The position numbers were made by a program, and so were the translations under genes. This document shows positions 17,001 through 26,900 of a stretch of DNA of 48,075 bases, in pieces. The stretch covers positions 1 to 48,075 of the forward strand of contig NZ_JAQMTY010000031.1 in NCBI RefSeq assembly GCF_028330765.1. The letters are read 5' to 3'. Each line of letters starts with the position of its first letter. The stretch's first letter is position 1. A model generated the notes under the pieces. It had not been told where the DNA came from. It saw only the letters and a list, made by a program, of their open reading frames with translations, and did no database searches. The DNA is from Spirulina subsalsa CS-330 (GTDB lineage Bacteria > Cyanobacteriota > Cyanobacteriia > Cyanobacteriales > Spirulinaceae).

Positions 17001-18760
17001 CGGATGAGTTGGTGCATCAACTGACGGATGTGGCGGCGCAGTTGTATGTTGCTCCGTCCCAACGTCAAGCCTTTATCGATGCGTTGGTGACAGAGGGGCA
17101 TATTGTCGGTTTTGAAGCGCAAATTCGGCGGCAGGATGGGGCGATTCGCTGGATTTCTGAAAATGCGCGATCGGTCTATGACGATCAGGGCACGATTCTT
17201 TACTACGAGGGCACGGTAGAGGATATTACTGATCGCAAGCAGGCAGAGATGACGCTGCTGGAAATTAATGAAGAACTGGAAAGCCGGGTGCAACAACGTA
17301 CGGCTGAACTGCAAAAGCTGAATATGCAGTTGATCATGGAGATTGGGCAGCGGGAAAGTATCGAGTCGGCGCTACGCACGTCGGAGGCGGAGTTGCGGGC
17401 GTTGTTTGCGGCGATGACGGATATTATTACGGTGTTTGATCAGCGGGGGCGGTATGTGAAGATTGTCAGCACCAATTCTGAGCCGCTCTATTCCCCGGCT
17501 GATGTGTTGACGGGGCGATCGATTGAGGATGTGTTGCCCCCGTCCCAGGCGGCTCTGTTTTTGGCGCATATTCAAGAGGCGTTAACCCAAAACGAGATTA
17601 TCAATGTGGAATACAGCCTCACGATTAACCATGAGGAGGTATGGTTTGCGGCGACGATTTCACCACTGCCGGAACAGCGGGTGATGTGGGTGGCGCGGAA
17701 TATTACGGAGCGGCGTAAGGTGTTGGATGCGCTCTCGAAGGCGGAGGCGAAGTATCGCAGTATTTTTGAGAATGCGGCGGAGGGGATTTTTCAGACGACG
17801 ACGGATGGGCGCTATATCAGTGCGAATCCGGCGCTGGTGAAGATGTATGGCTATGAGTCGTTCCAGGAGATGGCGGCGCGGGTCTGGAATATTGATACGC
17901 AGGTGTATGTGGATGCGGGATTGCGATCGCAGTTCCGCGAAATTTTAGAGCGCGATGGGGTAATCACGGGGTTTAAGGCCCAGGTGAAGCGTAAGGATGG
18001 GACATTAATTTGGACTTCGGAAAATGCGCGGTTGGTCTGTGATCATCAAGGGGAGCCGCTGTATTACGAGGGGACGGTGGCGGATATTACCCAGCAGAAG
18101 GCCGCCGAAGATGCGCTTCAGTTGGAACAACAACGGTCGGAGAATTTGCTGTTGCGGATTTTGCCGAAGCCGATCGCTGAACGTCTGAAGCGCAATGAGG
18201 GGGCGATCGCCGATCGCTACGATCATGTTTCGATTCTGTTTGCGGATATTGTCGATTTTTCATCCCTTTCGGCCCAGATTTCCCCGACGGAAGTGGTGGA
18301 TCTGCTCAACACCGTCTTTTCCCAATTTGACCAACTCGCCGCCTGGTACAAGCTCGAAAAGATCAAAACGATCGGGGATGCCTATATGGTGGCGGGGGGC
18401 ATCACCGACACGACGGCGGATCATGCCGTAGCGATGGCGGATATGGCCCTGGATATGCAACTCGCGGTCACCCAATTCCGCTGGGCGAACGGTAAACCCT
18501 TCCGCCTCCGGATGGGAATTCACACCGGGCCGGTGGTGGCAGGGGTAATCGGGATTAATAAGTTTATCTATGACCTCTGGGGCGACACGGTAAATATTGC
18601 CTCCCGCATGGAAAGCCAAGGCATTGCCGACATGATCCAAGTCACGGAAGCGACCCATGGGTTAATTCAAGATCAATTCTTCCTCGAAAATCGCGGTGAA
18701 GTGCTGATTAAAGGTCGGGGCTTGATGAATACCTACTGGCTACGAGGACGGCGGGCCTAG
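14033..18760 (+). CDS. Multi-PAS class III adenylate cyclase with N-terminal UrtA/periplasmic-binding-like domain
   Basis: This 1575-residue signalling protein would make cAMP. Residues about 55-395 resemble a type I periplasmic binding protein of the urea/amide-binding (UrtA/FmdD) class. There is no signal peptide or transmembrane helix, so that domain should sit in the cytoplasm. Then follow a coiled coil, a PAS domain (about 440-550), three near-identical PAS units of 119 residues each (about 597-953), and three more PAS units (about 960-1370). The C-terminal class III cyclase has metal-binding Asp residues in FADIVDFSS and KTIGDAY, and the Lys (EKIKTIGD, 1443-1445) and Asp (YDLWGDTVN) expected for adenine selection, so I favour adenylate over guanylate cyclase. 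The ATG at 14033 has no clear Shine-Dalgarno. A CheY/CheA system lies 300 bp downstream on the same strand. Confidence 0.88.
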   Translation: MSGFEYPSVAEQARYSEHNALPFPSVHDAASIHPDPVDPEDMILSNSMEIPPSTSPLITVGILAHQADRVLSTADPLISATCLAIETINRHGGVLGRSLQYDVQPVALDTAAGAQDLQAWGQRTPTIATFFGTGSPTTTPKIEAAHLTALTTLNRLLWQPFSTTSLRPHPQVFYTGSCPNQTVAIALGGLQAEGTVQRCYLLGSDSVRSRQLRTLWNAQSDEYGLNIVGEQEFGPDHRWGDLLEQIHTSTAQIIIDTRTQDHSQLFHALAAAGLTPEDLPVLSLTLPVGDRPTAAGHRVVTHYDATAPTPENQALLAQWDDPHLISDAAIAAYTQVFLWKQAVETAQSFDTAAVRQAAYGQSYIGPQGLVQLHPNHHLSWGGAIARCHANGHLHPGWQSPHPIPPLPWQSPPSPTNAAILTDQLSQSRRRHRQLRNTIRDYGLELRTLFNVMEETVITTDLDGCVLRILPTHGPLQVSPEQIGQAIAPLFPDTLIPEITAVLHSIQTGTLSPSLNPLTYHEANGLRWFSIQFAPIPEHQQVIWVIRDITEQKLMELERQASLDDLRQQFADRTRALIAANDQLVDEIVERQQAETALQAVLDAVPGIVSWISADLRYLGVNRHLAGMFGLEPREFIGQDIGFLNASDGFIDVVRGFFASDFMEDFQEIEALVEGRRRTYLIVMQKYDHGRAAFSVGIDITERIEAIDDLARSKEQLQAVLEAVPGIVSWISSDLHYMGVNRHLASTFNLTPADFVGQPIGFLQASDDFNDFVQEFFGSESNDDFREVEAIVDGEPHNYLIAAQKYDNGKAAFTVGIDITDRQRALDDLARSKDQLQAVLEAVPGIVSWISSDLHYMGVNRQLASTFNLEPDAFVGQDIGFLQASGDFNQFVREFFASPAQDDFREVEAIVKGETRNYLIASQKYDDGKAAFAVGIDVTERQQALNALQQAEEKYRMIFENAVEGIFQTTADGRYLSANPALARIYGFESPDELVHQLTDVAAQLYVAPSQRQAFIDALVTEGHIVGFEAQIRRQDGAIRWISENARSVYDDQGTILYYEGTVEDITDRKQAEMTLLEINEELESRVQQRTAELQKLNMQLIMEIGQRESIESALRTSEAELRALFAAMTDIITVFDQRGRYVKIVSTNSEPLYSPADVLTGRSIEDVLPPSQAALFLAHIQEALTQNEIINVEYSLTINHEEVWFAATISPLPEQRVMWVARNITERRKVLDALSKAEAKYRSIFENAAEGIFQTTTDGRYISANPALVKMYGYESFQEMAARVWNIDTQVYVDAGLRSQFREILERDGVITGFKAQVKRKDGTLIWTSENARLVCDHQGEPLYYEGTVADITQQKAAEDALQLEQQRSENLLLRILPKPIAERLKRNEGAIADRYDHVSILFADIVDFSSLSAQISPTEVVDLLNTVFSQFDQLAAWYKLEKIKTIGDAYMVAGGITDTTADHAVAMADMALDMQLAVTQFRWANGKPFRLRMGIHTGPVVAGVIGINKFIYDLWGDTVNIASRMESQGIADMIQVTEATHGLIQDQFFLENRGEVLIKGRGLMNTYWLRGRRA
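15821..16891 (+). repeat. Three 357-bp tandem repeats encoding PAS domains
   Basis: The same phrase, CTCCAAGC-GTCCTCGA-GCCGT, recurs at 15821, 16178 and 16535, exactly 357 bp (119 codons) apart. It opens three highly similar PAS units. Units two and three resemble each other most closely at the DNA level. This indicates recent tandem duplication or gene conversion within the cyclase gene. Confidence 0.85.
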
Positions 18761-18818
18761 GACGGTGTCAAGATGTAACTTCATAATCGGATCGTAATGT
18801 CTAACGCTTCATGGGACG

Positions 18819-18843
18819 GTGCGTTACGCTTCGCTAACAGCAC
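18819..18843. repeat. Inverted repeat GTGCGTTA...TAACAGCAC in the cyclase-cheY spacer
   Basis: The sequence has the form GTGCGTTA-CGCTTCGC-TAACaGCAC. It resembles short palindromic repeats scattered in cyanobacterial spacers (GTGCGTTA...TAACGCAC). It lies about 60 bp after the cyclase stop and could cap its mRNA 3' end. The rest of the 297-bp spacer (18761-19057) holds no gene I can support. A cheY-operon promoter must lie there; TAGGAT just before the start is a possible but weak -10. Confidence 0.55.
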
Positions 18844-19057
18844 TCTACTGTCATGGCATAGTTCTAACGGCTTGTGCTACTGCGATCAAAGCGTGTAAAG
18901 ACTCTTAACGGGTCAATCGTCGGTAACCTCGTACAATTTTAGATAGAGTTGCAAGTTTCCGTAATGTCTGGTGTTCAACCCTCAGTTTTAAATCCCATCA
19001 GTTTCAACGAACAAACATCGTATTGATTCAATATATTGACCCATTACTAGGATAGTG

Positions 19058-19429
19058 ATGCAACAGATTCTAGTGGTAGATGATTCGGCAACAATGCGCA
19101 AGATGGTGATGGCGGCGTTGCGTCAAATTCCCAATCTTAATTTTGGCGAGGCGAGTAATGGCCTAGAAGCGATTGAACAGTTAGCGATCGCACCGTTCGA
19201 TTTGATGGTTTTAGATCTGAATATGCCGGATATGCATGGCTTAGAAGTGCTGAATTTTGTGTTGAATCATTTTGGCCATCATCAGCCGCCTGTGGTCATT
19301 CTCACCACCAAAGGTGATGAACAATCGAAACGGGATGCGATCGCCGCCGGAGCCGCGAGCTACATCACAAAGCCCTTTGAACCCCGCCAATTTGCCCAAC
19401 AGATTCAACACATCCTTGCGTCCGCTTAA
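19058..19429 (+). CDS. cheY: CheY-like single-domain response regulator
   Basis: This 123-residue stand-alone receiver domain has the acidic pair DD near the N terminus (VVDDSATMR), phosphoacceptor D53 in LDLNMP, the conserved Thr in ILTTKG, and the Lys in ITKPF. It should be phosphorylated by the CheA encoded 12 nt downstream. It is the first gene of the che operon. GTG at 19055 and ATG at 19058 are adjacent; I prefer the ATG because homologues start MxxILVVDDS. No output domain is present, so signalling is by protein contact, as for flagellar or type IV pilus motility regulators. Confidence 0.92.
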   Translation: MQQILVVDDSATMRKMVMAALRQIPNLNFGEASNGLEAIEQLAIAPFDLMVLDLNMPDMHGLEVLNFVLNHFGHHQPPVVILTTKGDEQSKRDAIAAGAASYITKPFEPRQFAQQIQHILASA

Positions 19430-19441
19430 CCTTAGATTTTT

Positions 19442-21448
19442 GTGCCCCAACCCGATCGCCATTTTTTTGATGATTTCTTTGAGGACTATCTTGCCGAATG
19501 TGATGAACATTTAGGTACGATTCGAGCGCAACTGTTGAGCTTAGAACCACAGATCGAGCAATCGAGCTTCACCGCTGCGAGTTTGCAACCCCTGTTCCGG
19601 GCGCTGCATTCCCTCAAAGGTTTATCGGGAATGGTGGGGGTGCAAGGGGCGGAAACCCTCGCCCATGCCCTCGAAAGTTATCTGCGTCATTTGCGCGATC
19701 CGGAGGTGACCTTGACGGCGGCGGGGTTTGAAGCGTTGATCCATGGGGTGACGGTGTTGGATACGGTGTTGCGGGCCTGTCAACGGCAAACGGAGATGCC
19801 CGATCTAGCGCCGGTGTTGGCGGAGATTGGGGCGGTGACGGCTCCGCTGCGATCGCCCCTGTCGCCCCTCTTGCCAACGGTGATCAGTGAGGCGGAGGAG
19901 CAGCAGATCCAAGCGGCCCAAGATCGGGGCGATCGCCTTTGGATCGTGATCTTTACCCCCAGTTCGGCCCTCGTTGAGGCGGGAATTACGGTGAATCGGG
20001 TGCGCGATCGCCTCAGTGACCCAGGCACCATTTTAGCCGTCACCCCCCAATCCAGCCCCACCCAAGGGGTCACCTTTCGGTTTATCGTTGCCCACCCCCA
20101 GGCAGACCCCCCGCCCCACTGGCAATTAGCGGGCGTGGAAGTACATCCCTACACCGCACCGGAGCCGCCGGATCGAGCCGCTGCGGTGCAGGAGATGACC
20201 GCAGCGCCGATCGAGACTGCATCCTCGGCGGCGATCGCCCCGACTCTGGTGCGGGTGGATCTGCACAAGTTAGATGAGGTGATGGAACAGGTGGCGGAGT
20301 TGGTGATGAGTCGCGTCCAGTTGTCGAGTCAGATTCAACAGTTGCGGGGTCAAGTTCCCACCGCCACCTGGCGACATCTAAATGGGATCAGCCGCACCCT
20401 TGAACAGCAATTGCGGGAGTTGCGGACGGGGGTGTTGCGGGTGCGCCTCGTGCCGTTGACGGATACCTTTAAGCGGTTGGAGTTTGCGGCGCGGGAGTTG
20501 GCGCGAACGATGGGGAAGGCGGTGCAGGTGGTGGTTGAGGGGGATGGCACGGAGTTGGATAAGGTGTTGGTGGATCGGATGATTGACCCGCTGATCCATC
20601 TAGTGCGCAATGCGGTGAGTCATGGGATTGAGCCGGTGGCGGTGCGGCGCGATCGCGCCAAGCCCGATCGCGCCACCCTGACCCTGAGGGCCTCCACCGC
20701 CGGGGAACGGATTAGCCTTGAAATTGAAGAGGATGGCGGCGGCATTGATCCGGCGGTGATTGGGGCGCGATCGCAAGCCCTCCACCTCGCCCCGCCCTCA
20801 CCCCTGACCACAGACAGCCTCGACCCGGATCTGCTCCTGTCGGTGCTCTGTACCCCCGGTTTTTCCACCCAAGATCAGCCGGATCTCACCAGTGGGCGCG
20901 GGGTGGGGATGGCGATCGTCCGCACGACGGTGCAGGAGTTGGGGGGGCATCTCAGTCTGCGCAGCACCCCAGGGCAGGGAACCTGTTTTCGGATTGACCT
21001 GCCCCTGACCTTGGCGATTACCGATGCGTTGATTGTGACGGTGGGCGATCGCTCCTTTGCCATTCCCCAAGCCACCCTCCGCGAACTGTTCCCCCTCGCC
21101 CCCCAAGACCGTCCCGCCCCCACCGCCCCCGCCCTCCTGCCCTACCGCGATGGCCTGTTACCCCTCGTCACGCTGCATCATCGCTTTCACCTGCCGCCGC
21201 CGCCCCCGGATCGCACCCTGGTGGTGATTGTCGTGGCGGTGGGGGCGCTCACCCTAGGGCTGTTGGTGGATCGGGTGGTGTCGCAATCTGAAATTGTGGT
21301 GCGCCCCCTTCAAGATCCCCTGGTGCAAGGGTCGGGAATTAGCGGGGCAACGGCCCTAGGCGACGGGACAATCATTTTGATTTTAGATGTCGCGTCGTTG
21401 ATTCACCAAACCCTCCTCACCCCTTCAGATCGTGCGCCTGCACCGTGA
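19442..21448 (+). CDS. cheA: CheA-family chemosensory histidine kinase
   Basis: This is a 668-residue kinase. An N-terminal Hpt (P1) domain has phospho-His H56 in LHSLKG. A P2-like segment (about 163-238) is followed by the dimerisation helices P3 (from about 270), a HATPase domain with N box LVRNAVSHGIEP, G1 DGGGID and G2 GRGVGMAIV, and a C-terminal CheW-like P5 domain. It should form a ternary complex with the CheW and MCP encoded next, and phosphorylate CheY and CheB. The start is GTG at 19442, 12 nt after cheY. Its stop overlaps the cheW start by 4 nt (GTGA), a sign of translational coupling. There is no fused C-terminal receiver, unlike many cyanobacterial hybrid CheA proteins. Confidence 0.93.
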   Translation: MPQPDRHFFDDFFEDYLAECDEHLGTIRAQLLSLEPQIEQSSFTAASLQPLFRALHSLKGLSGMVGVQGAETLAHALESYLRHLRDPEVTLTAAGFEALIHGVTVLDTVLRACQRQTEMPDLAPVLAEIGAVTAPLRSPLSPLLPTVISEAEEQQIQAAQDRGDRLWIVIFTPSSALVEAGITVNRVRDRLSDPGTILAVTPQSSPTQGVTFRFIVAHPQADPPPHWQLAGVEVHPYTAPEPPDRAAAVQEMTAAPIETASSAAIAPTLVRVDLHKLDEVMEQVAELVMSRVQLSSQIQQLRGQVPTATWRHLNGISRTLEQQLRELRTGVLRVRLVPLTDTFKRLEFAARELARTMGKAVQVVVEGDGTELDKVLVDRMIDPLIHLVRNAVSHGIEPVAVRRDRAKPDRATLTLRASTAGERISLEIEEDGGGIDPAVIGARSQALHLAPPSPLTTDSLDPDLLLSVLCTPGFSTQDQPDLTSGRGVGMAIVRTTVQELGGHLSLRSTPGQGTCFRIDLPLTLAITDALIVTVGDRSFAIPQATLRELFPLAPQDRPAPTAPALLPYRDGLLPLVTLHHRFHLPPPPPDRTLVVIVVAVGALTLGLLVDRVVSQSEIVVRPLQDPLVQGSGISGATALGDGTIILILDVASLIHQTLLTPSDRAPAP

Positions 21449-21906
21449 TCATCGTGTCCTCTGCCTACATTCTCTTTGAACTTGCCGAGACCACCTATGG
21501 GATTGCTGCCGCTGATGTGCAGCAAATGGAAATGATCGACCACATTACCCCCGTGCCCAATACGGCCCCGGATGTGGAGGGGGTGGTGATGTGGCGGGGT
21601 CAGGTGATTCCGGTGTTAAATCTGCGTCGCCGGTTTGGGCTAGAGTCCATGGCTGTGACCCTGCGGAGTCGCCTGGTGATTGTGATCCACGGAGCGCGTC
21701 GGGTGGGGGTGCTGGTGGATAGCTGCCGCGAATTCATCACCCTTGATCCGGAAAGCATTCATCCTCCGCCAGCGGCGATCGGCGATCGCATTCTGCCCTA
21801 TCTCGATGGGGTTGCCCACCTCGATCAACGGCTTGTTTTTTTGCTCAATCCTGAAACCATCATCACCCACCACCATGGCTCGTCATCCGAAACAACCGAA
21901 ATCTAA
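21445..21906 (+). CDS. cheW: CheW-like chemotaxis coupling protein
   Basis: This 153-residue protein is a single CheW domain with the typical strand pattern and core signature ([22 protein letters not shown]). It would link the MCP tip to CheA P5. The GTG start at 21445 lies inside the cheA stop (GTGA overlap). The 3' end overlaps the proposed MCP start by 32 nt. The tail after the domain is His/Ser/Thr-rich and probably unstructured. Confidence 0.92.
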   Translation: MIIVSSAYILFELAETTYGIAAADVQQMEMIDHITPVPNTAPDVEGVVMWRGQVIPVLNLRRRFGLESMAVTLRSRLVIVIHGARRVGVLVDSCREFITLDPESIHPPPAAIGDRILPYLDGVAHLDQRLVFLLNPETIITHHHGSSSETTEI

Positions 21907-23911
21907 CCCCCGCACCGGCCTCAAACCGAAACAACTCATGGCGGCGATCGCCCCACTGCTGACAACGTTGCACCGCCATGCCGCCGAACTTCAACAGAGC
22001 ATCGAACCCCAGCAGCAGGCCGTCGCCGCCGGGGCGATCGCCCTCGACCAGATGGACAAAACACTCCAGACCACCACGGCAACCGTGGAATCGGTGGCGG
22101 TCTTCACCGAAGAGCTCGTGTCGGCGGGGAATGAGATGTCCGCCTCCCTCGAAGAAGTGTCCGACAGTAGCGATCGCCTCGCCACCGAAGTCCAGCAAAC
22201 CGCCACCTCGATCCAAAACACCACCGCCTCGATCCACCAAGTGGCCAGCACCGCCACCGAAATGGCCACCACGGCCACCCAAACCACCACCTCCGTCACC
22301 CAAATCGCCGCCTCGGTGCAAAGCATCAGCCAGGACACCGAAACCCTCGCCACCTCCATTGATCAAATCGCCGCCTCCACCGAAGAGATGAGCCATTCGA
22401 TCCAGAGCGTCACCACCACCGCCGATAATCTCAGCGAAGCCGCCGCCATCACCACCACCTCGATCAACGAAATGGCCGCCTCCATTGAAGAAGTATCCGC
22501 CACCTCCGAGCATTTAACCGGCAGTGTCGAAGGGGTGGTCAGTGCCATGAATGAGATGGATGCGTCGGTGCAGGGGGTGGCCGCCAATACCCAACACATC
22601 ACGATCGCGGCTCAGGATGCCGCCATCAGTGCCGAAGAACTCGACCGCTCCCTGCGATCGGTGGCCGCCCTCACCGAGCAAGCCAGTACGACGACGCGCC
22701 GGGTCGCCCAAGAGGCCGAATTAGGGGGGCAGACGGTGGAGCAGACTATCCACGGCTTGGGACGGGTGCGGCGATCCATGGTGGAAACGGCAACGGTCAT
22801 TGAGGATGTGGGGCAGCGGATGACGGAAATTGGCTCCATTGTCGATACGATTAACCTAATTGCGGAACGGACGAATCTGCTCTCGCTCAATGCTTCGATT
22901 GAGGCGGCCCGGGCGGGGGAGGCGGGGCGCGGCTTTGCGGTGGTGGCGACGGAAATTCGCAGTTTATCGGATCGGGCGGCCGAGGCGACGGCGGATATTA
23001 GCACGATTATTCAGGGGTTGCAGCGGGTGGTGACGGAAGCGGTGAGCACCTCCAAAGAGGGGGTACAGGTGGCTACCGAGAGTAGCCGCTTGGGGGAAAA
23101 TGGTTTGATGGCGTTGCAAAAAATTCTGGGCGGCGTGGAGGAAACGACGGGCTTAGTCAAACAGATTACCCAAGCGACGGCGGAACAGTTGGTAGCGGGG
23201 CAACGGACGTTGGATGGCATTAATACGACGGCGGTGCAGGCGAATACGGTGTCTGAGGCGATGACGAACCAGGCAAGGACAACCCAACAAACCCTGCGAG
23301 ATGCGGTGCAGATGCGGCAGTTGGCTCAGGAGGTGAATCGGGCGATGGAAGAACAGTCCCAAACGGCGCGGGGGGTGATGAAGTCGGCGCGGGGCACAGC
23401 GGAGTTGGCGAATCAGGTGCGGCAGGCGATGGCGGAGCAGCGGCAGGGGGCGATGCAGATTCAACAGGCGATCGCCACGGTGCGCACGGTGGCGATCGCG
23501 ACGATGCGGGCTGTGACGGAACAGTCCACCGCCAGTCAGCAGGTGAGCCAGTCCGCCACCCGCCTCACCCATTTAATTCAACAGGTGACCCAAGCCATGG
23601 CCAACCAAAGCAGCGCCGCTGAGCAGATTACCCAAGCGGTGGAGACGATTCGCCTGCAATCGAACCAAGGGGCGAAGGCGATCGCCGAACAAACGCGCAC
23701 GGTGCAGGAAATGAGTGCGGCGATCGTCAAGATCGCCCAGCAAATTCAACAGATTTCCCGTCACAACCAGGAGCAGGCCCAGGCCGGGCGATCGCTGCGC
23801 ACCGCCCTCGACACGATCCAAACGGGCATGATCCAGAGACACCGCATCATCCAGGCCACCCACCAGACCACGGCAGACCTGCAAGGGCAACTCAATTCCT
23901 GCCAGGGTTGA
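21875..23911 (+). CDS. Soluble methyl-accepting chemotaxis protein without a sensor domain
   Basis: This 678-residue protein is almost entirely heptad-patterned helix. The conserved MCP hairpin tip lies in the middle, around residues 328-380 ([20 protein letters not shown], then [18 protein letters not shown]), with arms of about 300 residues on each side. There is no transmembrane helix, signal peptide or recognisable PAS, GAF or 4HB sensor domain, so it is cytoplasmic. Many Glu/Gln pairs in the arms could be CheR/CheB sites. The ATG at 21875 overlaps cheW by 32 nt. A second in-frame ATG at 21938, just after the cheW stop, is possible. Input may come from another protein; the HEAT-repeat product encoded next is the obvious candidate. 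Confidence 0.88.
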   Translation: MARHPKQPKSNPRTGLKPKQLMAAIAPLLTTLHRHAAELQQSIEPQQQAVAAGAIALDQMDKTLQTTTATVESVAVFTEELVSAGNEMSASLEEVSDSSDRLATEVQQTATSIQNTTASIHQVASTATEMATTATQTTTSVTQIAASVQSISQDTETLATSIDQIAASTEEMSHSIQSVTTTADNLSEAAAITTTSINEMAASIEEVSATSEHLTGSVEGVVSAMNEMDASVQGVAANTQHITIAAQDAAISAEELDRSLRSVAALTEQASTTTRRVAQEAELGGQTVEQTIHGLGRVRRSMVETATVIEDVGQRMTEIGSIVDTINLIAERTNLLSLNASIEAARAGEAGRGFAVVATEIRSLSDRAAEATADISTIIQGLQRVVTEAVSTSKEGVQVATESSRLGENGLMALQKILGGVEETTGLVKQITQATAEQLVAGQRTLDGINTTAVQANTVSEAMTNQARTTQQTLRDAVQMRQLAQEVNRAMEEQSQTARGVMKSARGTAELANQVRQAMAEQRQGAMQIQQAIATVRTVAIATMRAVTEQSTASQQVSQSATRLTHLIQQVTQAMANQSSAAEQITQAVETIRLQSNQGAKAIAEQTRTVQEMSAAIVKIAQQIQQISRHNQEQAQAGRSLRTALDTIQTGMIQRHRIIQATHQTTADLQGQLNSCQG

Positions 23912-23959
23912 GGCGGCCCGGCGGCCCCGATCGTTTGAGATAGCAATTCAGGACAAGAC

Positions 23960-26900
23960 ATGATTACGGTTTTAACCACAGACACAGCGCTCACGATTCA
24001 GGCCTGGGAGACCACGCTCCCCCATTGGACTGTTGGCCAGGGCTGCCCCCTGCCGGAGTTGATCCCCGATTGGGAGGTGCGTCACCTGGCCACGGACTTT
24101 CAACGGGTGCTGACGCTGGGCATAACCCTGGTGCTTAACCCTGTCGAGCATCCGTATTTGATTCCCTGTTTTGCTGCGTCTCCCGCCTCCCATCGGCTCC
24201 CCATGCCCCAACGGGTGACGATCGCGCCCCTCTACCACTGCCGCCAGATTGTCGGGACAATCATCACCCTGGTCACCGTTCCCACCCCGATGGAAATCCG
24301 AGGGGCGATCGCGCTACACCTCCCCGCTGCCTCGCCCCCCTGTTTACCCACCACCCTCGCCGCACATCTCCCCCAGATTGACTGGCAACAGCGTTCCGAT
24401 GCCATCGCCCCACTGATCCACAGCGATCAAGCCGACCTCACCACGCAACTGGTGGACTTGATGCGCCGCGAACACCACAATCCGAATCTCCTCAATACCA
24501 TTCTCCAGACGTTGGTGGCCAGTGAGGTAGACCCCTTACCGGCGCTGCTGGCGGGTTTGGAGGATACCGATCCAGCGGTGCGAATGTACAGTGTGCTGGC
24601 CCTGGGGGAACGGGGGGATGGGCGGGCGATCGCCCCTGTGATCGCCCGTTTAAAGGACGACGATGTCAATGTGTGCTACCACGCCATCGAAGCCCTCGGC
24701 CACCTTCAGGCCGTGGAGGCGATGCCGGCGCTGATGGCTCTGGCCACCGCCGATAACTTTTTCCTGGCCTTTCCGGCCCTCCAAACCCTGATCACCCTCT
24801 GTAAGTTAGCCGGTCACACCCCCTTCTCCCGCTCCAACTCGGTGGCAACCTCCCTGCACCAGCCCTTACTGTCCCTCTTGCATAAAACCCTCAATTGGCA
24901 AATCCGCCAAGAAGCCGTCGATCAGGTGGCCCTCCATCAAGACCCAGACCTACTGCCGGAATTGATTCACCTCCTCCGCCGTCACCACAACAACCCCAAT
25001 CTTCTCAATAGCATCCTGCAAATTTTGACCCTGGGTCAGCTTGATCCGGTGCCGTTGCTGATTCCCTGTTTAAGCGATCGCGACCCCAATGTGCGCATCT
25101 ACACGGCCTTGGCCCTGGGGGAACGGGGCGATCAACGGGCGGTTGATCCGCTCCTGGGCTGCTTGGATGATCCCGATCTCAATGTCCGCTACCACACCAT
25201 TGAAGCCCTCGGCCAACTCGCCGATCCCCTCGCCGTGGATGCCCTCACTGACATTGCCGTCACCGAGGACTTTTTTCTCGCATTCCCCGCCCTCGAAGCC
25301 TTAAACCGCATTGGTGACCCCAGCGTTGCCCCCTATCTAACGCCCCTCCTCCAACTGCCGCTGCTGTTGGGGCCGGTGGTCAATGCCCTAGGGAATTTTG
25401 GCGATAGTTTGGTGATGCGGCCCTTGGTGCGCTGTCTAAATCGGGACGAAAGTTCCGCCGTGGAGGAGGTGGCGCTGGCCATTGAGAAAATCTATCACCG
25501 CTATCAAGCCCATTACAACGAGGGGGACTACATTATTGAATTGACCGTAACCACCCTGAATAATGTGGGGCGTGCCAATTTAATCGCGGCGGCCCAACGG
25601 GTGCAGGGGGAAACGTTAATGGCGGTGACGCGCCTCTTGGGGTGGTTGCCGGGGGAAGAGATTGACCGACTGTTGGTGACGCTGTTGCCCCGATCCCAGA
25701 CTCGCACCCTGGTGGTGGAGGCAATTCGGCAGCGGGGTAAGGGTTTAGGGCCCTTGTTGGTGGAGCATCTCGAGACCTGGACTCTGGAAACTCGCTGTGT
25801 CGCGGTGACCCTGTTGGGGCAAATGGGCTATCAGCCCGCTGTGCCGGTGTTGTTGCCCTTGCTGATGGGGGAGACGGATTTGGTGATGGCGGTGACGATG
25901 ACCCTGGCCCAGATTGGCGATCGCATCGCCTTCCATGCCCTCCTCGATCTCCTCGGCCATGAACATGGGGCGTTGCGCCTGGGGGCAATCACGGCGTTGA
26001 ATTCCTTAGGCCATCCCAACCTAGCCACGGCCCTGTTACCCCGCTTTGCCGACCCGAATCCGGTGGTGCGCGAAGCGGTGGTCAAGATTGCTGGCTACTT
26101 TGCCTTTCCGGACTGTCAGCATGCTCTTTTAGGGGCCACCCAAGACCCGGATCTAACGGTTCGTCGTGCGGCGATCCTGCATCTGCCCTATTGTGAGGCG
26201 ATTGCGGTGTTGCCGGCGTTGACCGCTGCGCTCCAGGATCACGCTCCCTCGATCCGGGCGGCGGCGGTCTGTGCCCTGGGGGAATTGGATGATCCCGCTA
26301 TCCTGCCGCTGTTGATGACCGGACTTTGCGACTCTGACCCCCAGACGCGGTATCACGCGACCCAAGCGATCGGTAAACTCGCCCCCCTGTTGACGATGGC
26401 GGCGATCTCGACTCTGTGGGATCGGGTGCTGGCGGTGGTGCGCACGGATGCGCATTCCCAGGTTCAAGGGGGGGCAGTGGGGCTGCTGGGTATCTTTAAC
26501 CCGGCTGAGGCGATTCCGGTGTTAACGGATTTGACGCTGCATCCGATGGACGATCTGGCCCGAGGGGCGATCGCTACCTTGGGACAATTGGCCGATCCGG
26601 GCGCGATCGCTCCGTTGCTGAGGGTGATCCACCGGGGCCCCCCTAGTCGCTGTTTGGCGGCGATCCATGCCCTACGCAGTCGGGGCGGCCCCGAAGCCAC
26701 GGGGGTTTTGGATTGGTTGGTGACCACTACGTCGGATGCGGCCCTGATGCAGGCGGCGATGCAGTCTTTGGTCCAGATTGGCACACCCACGGCGATCGCC
26801 ACTCTCCTAGACCTCACCGCCCAGCCCCGCCATCGAGAAGCCTGCTGCTCTGCCCTCACCCATGCCCACCCTGGCCGCGATCGCGCCGAATTTCAAGACT

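Noticed and set aside
15920-17314. 464-codon open frame on the minus strand inside the cyclase gene
   Set aside because: It is antisense to three near-identical PAS repeats and has no family features. Its length comes from the repeated codon pattern.
21863-22513. Gly/Asp-rich open frame antisense to the MCP gene
   Set aside because: It is an artefact of the Thr/Ala/Ser-rich MCP coiled coil read backwards; it has no domain and no plausible start context.
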